A stretch of DNA of 64,000 bases, taken from contig NZ_JAAGOB010000003.1 of the NCBI RefSeq assembly GCF_010550695.1, positions 413,023 to 477,022 on the forward strand. The letters are read 5' to 3'. Below are positions 60,133 through 64,000 of the stretch, piece after piece. Below the pieces are notes generated by a model. That model had not been told where the DNA came from, searched no databases, and saw only the letters and a list, made by a program, of their open reading frames with translations. Position numbers and translations under genes: made by a program. The stretch's first letter is position 1. Every line of letters starts with the position of its first letter. Source of the DNA: Phytoactinopolyspora alkaliphila. GTDB lineage: Bacteria > Actinomycetota > Actinomycetes > Jiangellales > Jiangellaceae.

Positions 60133-60975
60133 ATGGCCGGTCGCCTGCCGGGACCTGAGGCGCGATGGGCGTTCTCGACCCTGGGCTGTTCGGGTGCCTC
60201 GTGGGACGAGCTCGCGGCGCTCGCCGGACGGCACGGCTTCGAGGGGCTCGAGCTTCGTGTCGCCGACGACGAGCCGCTCCGGATCGGGCTGCCCGCGCAC
60301 GAGGCGAAAGTCGCGGCCCGCAGGCTGGCCGGCGCGGGGCTGAGCGTCGTCGCACTGAATACGTATGTGCGCCTGTGCGCGCCGTTCGAACCGGACGAGC
60401 GGCGCGATCACCAGTCGAGGCACCTGTCCGCGCTGGTGACGCTGGCACAGGGGGCCGGCGCGTCCGGCATCCGCGTCTTCATGCGCGACGACGACGCGTC
60501 GCCGGGGCCGGGGATGACCGCCGGAGAGGAACGCGCGCTGCGCCGGATCGTGGCCGTGACGGGCCAATGCCGCGAGGCAGGCATCCGCATCTTCGTGGAG
60601 ACCCACGACTCGCATTCCCGGGGCGACCGGACGGCGCGGTTCTTGTCCTCGCTCGACCGTCATGTCCCCGGCCACCCGTGTGAGGTCGTGTGGGATGCGG
60701 CCCACTCGTGGTCCCACGGCGAAGATCCCGCGGAGACCTTTGAGGCGGTGGCACCGTGGCTCGCATACGTCCAGGTGAAGGACATCCGCGCGGCGGACGA
60801 CCCAGTTCCGGTGATGATCGGTGAAGGAAGCTATCCGATCGACCGGCTGATGATCACCTTGGCGGCCGCGGGATGGCGAGGGTGGCTGTCCTTGGAATGG
60901 GAGCGCAAGTGGCATCCGGAGCTCCCGGCGCTGGATGCGGCGCTCGCGCGGGTGCGGGAGTGGGTGCGAAGCTAA
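60133..60975 (+). CDS. Sugar phosphate isomerase/epimerase-like TIM barrel protein
   Basis: The 280-residue protein is an AP-endonuclease-2-like (xylose-isomerase-like) TIM barrel. Metal-binding residues are expected at Glu of GIRIFVETHDSHS, Asp and His of VVWDAAHSWSHGE and Glu of SLEWERKW; GFEGLELRVADDE is the first conserved acidic strand. The reaction is unknown; inosose or sugar epimerases are the closest known families. The start is ATG 60133. It lies between the two subunit genes of exodeoxyribonuclease VII, on the other strand, so it is probably an insertion in this lineage. Confidence 0.82.
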   Translation: MAGRLPGPEARWAFSTLGCSGASWDELAALAGRHGFEGLELRVADDEPLRIGLPAHEAKVAARRLAGAGLSVVALNTYVRLCAPFEPDERRDHQSRHLSALVTLAQGAGASGIRVFMRDDDASPGPGMTAGEERALRRIVAVTGQCREAGIRIFVETHDSHSRGDRTARFLSSLDRHVPGHPCEVVWDAAHSWSHGEDPAETFEAVAPWLAYVQVKDIRAADDPVPVMIGEGSYPIDRLMITLAAAGWRGWLSLEWERKWHPELPALDAALARVREWVRS

Positions 60976-61019
60976 CGAGCTTGTGCTTGGCCCGCGGCGG
61001 TTTCCGGGACCGGCAGCTG

Positions 61020-62252
61020 TCATTCGGCAGTGGCGGGATCCGACGCCGTGGCGGGAAACTCGCCGCCGGCGACGAGGATCCGCAACGTTTCACCGGCCGC
61101 GACGTCGTGGGGATCGCGAACCACCGCACTGTCGGCGGAGTCGGCGTGCTGGACCACCGCGTAGCCTCGCTCCAGGGTCGCGGCCGGGGAGAGCGCCCGG
61201 ACCCGGGCCCGTGTGTGGGTGACCTCGTCCGCTGCGCGATCGAGCAGGTGGCGTACAGTCCGGCGGGTCCGTTCACGGAGCCGGTCCAGTTCCTCGGCCC
61301 GGATCCGGATACTGTGCGCGGCGTCGGCGAGCGCGGGTCTGGACCTGGTGGCGTCGAGCCCGGCCTGCTCACGGTCGATCAGCTGCCGCACGCACGCGCG
61401 CAGCCGCTGGCGCGATTGCCGCACGCGGAGCAGCTCCTCCGAGACGTCAGGCACCACGCGCTTCGCGGCATCGGTGGGTGTCGAAGCCCGGACGTCGGCG
61501 ACGAGATCCAGCAGGGGATTGTCGCCTTCATGGCCGACCGCGCTGACCACCGGCGTCCGCGCCGCCGCGACGGCGCGCAGCAACGCCTCGTCCGAGAACG
61601 GCAGCAGATCCTCCACAGAACCACCGCCGCGAGCGATGATCACCACGTCAACCTCGGCATTGTTGTCGAGGACGCGCAGCGCCTCCATCACCTGGCCGGC
61701 CGCAGACGGGCCCTGTACGGCTGCGGCCTCCACCTGGAAGCGCACGCCGGGCCAGCGGCGGCGGGCGTTCTCCACGACGTCGTGCTCCGCCTTCGAATCG
61801 CGGCCGCAGATCAGACCGATCACCCGTGGCAGGAACGGTAAGGCCCGCTTGCGTTCCACCCCGAAGAGGCCTTCGGCGGCGAGAATCCTCCGAAGCCGTT
61901 CCAGGCGGGCGAGAAGCTCGCCCAGACCTACCGGCCGGATCTCGGCCGCCGCGAGCGACAGGGTGCCCCGTGTGAAGTACCACGAGGGCTTGGCGTGTAC
62001 GACGATGCGGGCGCCGTCGCCGATCGGGGCGTCGATCGCGTCGAGCACCCTGGTGGGGCAGGTGACTTGAAGTGAGACTTCGGCGGCTGGATCGCGCAGG
62101 GTCAGAAACGCCGTCTGTGTGCCCGGCCGCCGGGACAACTGTGTCACCTGCCCTTCGACCCAGATCGGTCCCAGCCGGTGGACCCACTGGCCGATGAGCT
62201 GGGATACCACGCGGACCGGGGCCGGCTTCTCCGCGGACGTGTCGAGCGCCAT
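61020..62252 (-). CDS. xseA: Exodeoxyribonuclease VII large subunit
   Basis: The 410-residue subunit has an N-terminal OB fold (residues about 14-110, beginning [20 protein letters not shown]), a catalytic domain with [40 protein letters not shown] and [20 protein letters not shown], and a coiled-coil C-terminal part that binds XseB, ending in [17 protein letters not shown] 62252 is preferred to GTG 62261 because TACGGT lies seven bases upstream (minus strand), predicting a leaderless mRNA. It is divergent from ispH, the starts being 38 bases apart. Confidence 0.94.
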   Translation of the reverse strand: MALDTSAEKPAPVRVVSQLIGQWVHRLGPIWVEGQVTQLSRRPGTQTAFLTLRDPAAEVSLQVTCPTRVLDAIDAPIGDGARIVVHAKPSWYFTRGTLSLAAAEIRPVGLGELLARLERLRRILAAEGLFGVERKRALPFLPRVIGLICGRDSKAEHDVVENARRRWPGVRFQVEAAAVQGPSAAGQVMEALRVLDNNAEVDVVIIARGGGSVEDLLPFSDEALLRAVAAARTPVVSAVGHEGDNPLLDLVADVRASTPTDAAKRVVPDVSEELLRVRQSRQRLRACVRQLIDREQAGLDATRSRPALADAAHSIRIRAEELDRLRERTRRTVRHLLDRAADEVTHTRARVRALSPAATLERGYAVVQHADSADSAVVRDPHDVAAGETLRILVAGGEFPATASDPATAE

Positions 62253-62259
62253 AGTCCGC

Positions 62260-62283
62260 ACCGTACCGCTCGGCGCCTACGAT
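62260..62283. promoter_or_regulatory. Back-to-back leaderless -10 elements of xseA and ispH
   Basis: On the minus strand, TACGGT (62265-62260) is followed by seven bases and the xseA ATG at 62252. On the plus strand, TACGAT (62278-62283) is followed by seven bases and the ispH ATG at 62291. Only 12 bases separate the two hexamers, so each promoter's -35 region must overlap the other gene. Confidence 0.6.
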
Positions 62284-62290
62284 GGAACGC

Positions 62291-63250
62291 ATGACTGCTC
62301 AAGGACGTGTCCTCTTGGCCGCCCCCCGTGGATACTGCGCGGGAGTGGACCGAGCGGTCGTGACGGTCGAGAAGGCACTCGACCATTACGGTCCGCCGGT
62401 CTACGTCCGCAAGCAGATCGTGCACAACCGGCACGTGGTCGAGACCCTCGAGAAACGCGGAGCCATCTTCGTCGAGGAACTCGAGGAGGTGCCCGAGGGA
62501 GCCTTGGTGGTGTTCTCGGCGCACGGCGTGGCGCCCATGGTCCACGACGAAGCGGCGGAGCGCGGGCTGCGCACCATCGACGCCACCTGTCCCCTGGTGA
62601 CCAAGGTTCACAACGAGGCACGACGCTTCGCCAAGGAAGACCTGGACATCGTTCTGGTCGGCCACGAGGGCCACGAAGAGGTCGAAGGGACCGCGGGGGA
62701 AGCGCCCGAGCACATCCAGCTGGTCCAGAGTCCGGCCGACGTGGCGAACGTCGACGTGCGGGATCCGTCGCGGGTGGTGTGGCTCTCGCAGACGACGCTC
62801 TCCGTCGACGAGACATACGAGACGGTGACCAGGCTCCGGGAACGCTTCCCGGATCTGATCAATCCGCCCAGCGACGACATCTGTTACGCGACACAGAATC
62901 GCCAGGTCGCGGTCAAGGAGATCGCCGCCGAGTCGGAACTGGTTCTCGTGGTTGGCTCGGCCAACTCGTCCAACTCGGTCCGCCTGGTCGAGGTAGCGCT
63001 GGACGCGGGAGCGGACGCCGCACACCGGGTGGACAACGCCTCAGAGATCGACGAAGCCTGGCTGGATGGTGTCACGACCGTCGGCCTCACCAGCGGCGCG
63101 TCCGTGCCGGAGGAGCTGGTTTCCGGCGTCGTGACCTGGCTCGCGGAGCGCGGCTTCCCCACGGTCGAGGAACATCGGACCACCGAGGAGTCGCTCATCT
63201 TCTCGCTTCCGCGCGAGCTACGCCAGGGCCTCAAGACTCCTCCCGCGTAG
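62291..63250 (+). CDS. ispH: 4-hydroxy-3-methylbut-2-enyl diphosphate reductase
   Basis: The 319-residue [4Fe-4S] enzyme performs the last step of the MEP isoprenoid pathway, giving IPP and DMAPP. Cluster cysteines are Cys16 ([11 protein letters not shown]), Cys100 ([11 protein letters not shown]) and Cys198 ([11 protein letters not shown]). [24 protein letters not shown] and [17 protein letters not shown] form the substrate pocket. The start ATG 62291 is favoured by TACGAT seven bases upstream; ATG 62282 would extend it by three residues. The neighbouring isoprenyl synthase at 46.6 kb uses its product. In M. tuberculosis lytB2 (Rv1110) is in the same place relative to xseA. Confidence 0.96.
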   Translation: MTAQGRVLLAAPRGYCAGVDRAVVTVEKALDHYGPPVYVRKQIVHNRHVVETLEKRGAIFVEELEEVPEGALVVFSAHGVAPMVHDEAAERGLRTIDATCPLVTKVHNEARRFAKEDLDIVLVGHEGHEEVEGTAGEAPEHIQLVQSPADVANVDVRDPSRVVWLSQTTLSVDETYETVTRLRERFPDLINPPSDDICYATQNRQVAVKEIAAESELVLVVGSANSSNSVRLVEVALDAGADAAHRVDNASEIDEAWLDGVTTVGLTSGASVPEELVSGVVTWLAERGFPTVEEHRTTEESLIFSLPRELRQGLKTPPA

Positions 63251-63321
63251 CCATGACCTGCTGGTTCGGCTATGCGTTGCGCTCGACTGGAGGAGCGTGG
63301 CTCGCCGGCTGCCCAGCAGAT

Positions 63322-63350
63322 TTGACTCGGTGCCCGCGAAGTCGTAAGTT
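63322..63350 (+). promoter_or_regulatory. rRNA promoter P1
   Basis: TTGACT (63322-63327), a 17-base spacer and TAAGTT (63345-63350). It is the closest to consensus of the three rRNA promoters and the furthest upstream. Confidence 0.7.
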
Positions 63351-63508
63351 TCTCTAGGCCCACGGGGTGCGGGACGCCGGGATCGGCGGCCGGACCGTGA
63401 GAGCCCACCCGTCTGACAACCATGCGAAGGCACATGAGTGCCTGAGCTTCGCTGTCACACGGACATCTTGCGGCAGCAAGCTACGGCCACGTGTTCCGCT
63501 TTCGGGCG

Positions 63509-63538
63509 TGACACAGTCGGAGCGAGATGGTGTAAGAT
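63509..63538 (+). promoter_or_regulatory. rRNA promoter P2
   Basis: TGACAC (63509-63514), 18-base spacer, TAAGAT (63533-63538). The -10 element is good, the -35 element weaker. Confidence 0.55.
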
Positions 63539-63604
63539 ACAAGAGTTGCCCGGCAAGCGGATCCGCAAGGATTCATGCGGCGGCGATTCGGACTAGATCC
63601 GAAT

Positions 63605-63634
63605 TTGACGCTGAAGGCCAGGAAATTCTAAAGT
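63605..63634 (+). promoter_or_regulatory. rRNA promoter P3
   Basis: TTGACG (63605-63610), 18-base spacer, TAAAGT (63629-63634). The spacer length and TAAAGT match the pattern of actinomycete rRNA promoters. Confidence 0.65.
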
Positions 63635-63699
63635 AGAAACAACGAAGAAGCGCCCCAGGTGAAACTCGAAAGAGATTTAGCCAGGAAAGCGTCCGATTC

Positions 63700-63720
63700 T
63701 TGAGAACTCAACAGCGTGCC
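63700..63720 (+). promoter_or_regulatory. Conserved rRNA leader element
   Basis: TTGAGAACTCAACAGCGTGC and the base following match a leader sequence often found before 16S rRNA in Streptomyces and relatives. It includes a small palindrome TTGAG-AA-CTCAA and may act in antitermination or processing. Confidence 0.6.
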
Positions 63721-63924
63721 AAGTTTGAATGTTGATGCCAATTGTTTGTTTGGCCTCGTTTTGCGGGCTTGTGCTCCTTTTTGGGGTGTGGGTTCGTGAG
63801 GTTATTTTCCTTTGGTAGAGCAGCAGGCCTCTTGTTTGTGGGGGGTTTGTTGTTTTGCTGGGATTGTTTTTCTTCTTTTGGTTTGGTGCCTTGCCCTTTT
63901 GTGGGTGGGGTGTCTATATGAACC

Positions 63925-64000
63925 TTAATGGAGAGTTTGATCCTGGCTCAGGACGAACGCTGGCGGCGTGCTTTACACATGCAAGTCGAGCGGAAAGGCC
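63925..64000 (+). rRNA. rrs: 16S ribosomal RNA, 5' end
   Basis: The universal 16S start AGAGTTTGATCCTGGCTCAG is at 63932-63951, which sets position 1 near 63925. The sequence continues GACGAACGCTGGCGGCGTGC with CATGCAAGTCGAGCGG further on, as in actinomycetes. The gene continues past the window. The stretch GTGCTTTACACATGC differs by one base from the usual GTGCTTAACACATGC. Confidence 0.97.

Larger units (their letters stand above)
63251..63924 (+). other. Upstream region of the rRNA operon
   Basis: No gene is seen in these 674 bases. The region contains three promoter-like sites and the transcribed leader. GC content falls toward the 16S start. The stretch 63731-63915 is dominated by G and T: bases 63841-63900 contain a single A and 51 G or T out of 60. 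Confidence 0.8.

Noticed and set aside
63251..63924. tRNA or small RNA upstream of 16S rRNA
   Set aside because: No cloverleaf pattern or conserved T-loop GTTCGAATC was recognised; the region is explained by promoters and leader.

Overview
The window is high-GC DNA from a mycothiol-producing actinomycete. The support is a mycothiol conjugate amidase (mca), an F420-dependent luciferase-like oxidoreductase, MerR/TOBE and DUF1707/DUF3352/DUF4245/DUF4307/DUF4328 families, GTG/TTG starts, 4-base start/stop overlaps and probable leaderless promoters. The last 76 bases are the 5' end of a 16S rRNA gene. Order or genus cannot be fixed from this alone. Almost all sequence is ordinary chromosome; no prophage, insertion sequence, CRISPR array or tRNA was seen.

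Bases 1-20.4 kb are the more accessory part: an ArsR-regulator tail overlapping a fused mycothiol-dependent-type/SRPBCC protein, an AlkD-like DNA glycosylase, a cold-shock protein, a CPD photolyase, a CYP152 fatty-acid peroxygenase, a large DUF222/HNH nuclease gene of the 13E12 kind behind a LexA (SOS) box, a large ATPase-LuxR regulator, a 1361-residue secreted subtilase, a metallophosphoesterase, a DUF3352 membrane protein and a Bax-inhibitor-1 protein. DNA damage is a repeated theme here (photolyase, AlkD, SOS-box nuclease).

Bases 20.5-63.3 kb follow a gene order that I recall from Mycobacterium tuberculosis (Rv1074c to Rv1110): thiolase, SGNH hydrolase, cbs, metB, greA, DUF4307, mca, DUF255 protein, fumarase, phoH, short-chain isoprenyl synthase, hemolysin III, DUF4245, xseB, xseA, ispH. 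The fumC-phoH-isoprenyl synthase-hlyIII block is inverted as a unit relative to that order. Lineage-specific cargo has been added: msrA, a MocR/YczE divergent pair, ilvA, a DUF4097-DUF2089 pair followed by a DrrAB exporter, an AraC/VOC pair, a formylglycine-generating enzyme, an LpqY-SugABC type trehalose importer, two DUF1707 paralogues, and a regulator-modABC operon. Reverse transsulfuration (cbs, metB) supplies cysteine, which is also the thiol of mycothiol processed by mca; msrA adds methionine repair.

Bases 63.25-64 kb hold three tandem promoters, a leader that is very poor in A, and the start of 16S rRNA. Several intergenic regions carry unexplained repeats, the most striking being six copies of GATCAGGTGAC in alternating orientation between fumC and phoH, and an ATGATCAT palindrome family around 48.2-50.1 kb. 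Coordinates of starts were chosen from ribosome binding sites, family lengths or -10 spacing and differ in places from the longest possible reading frame.
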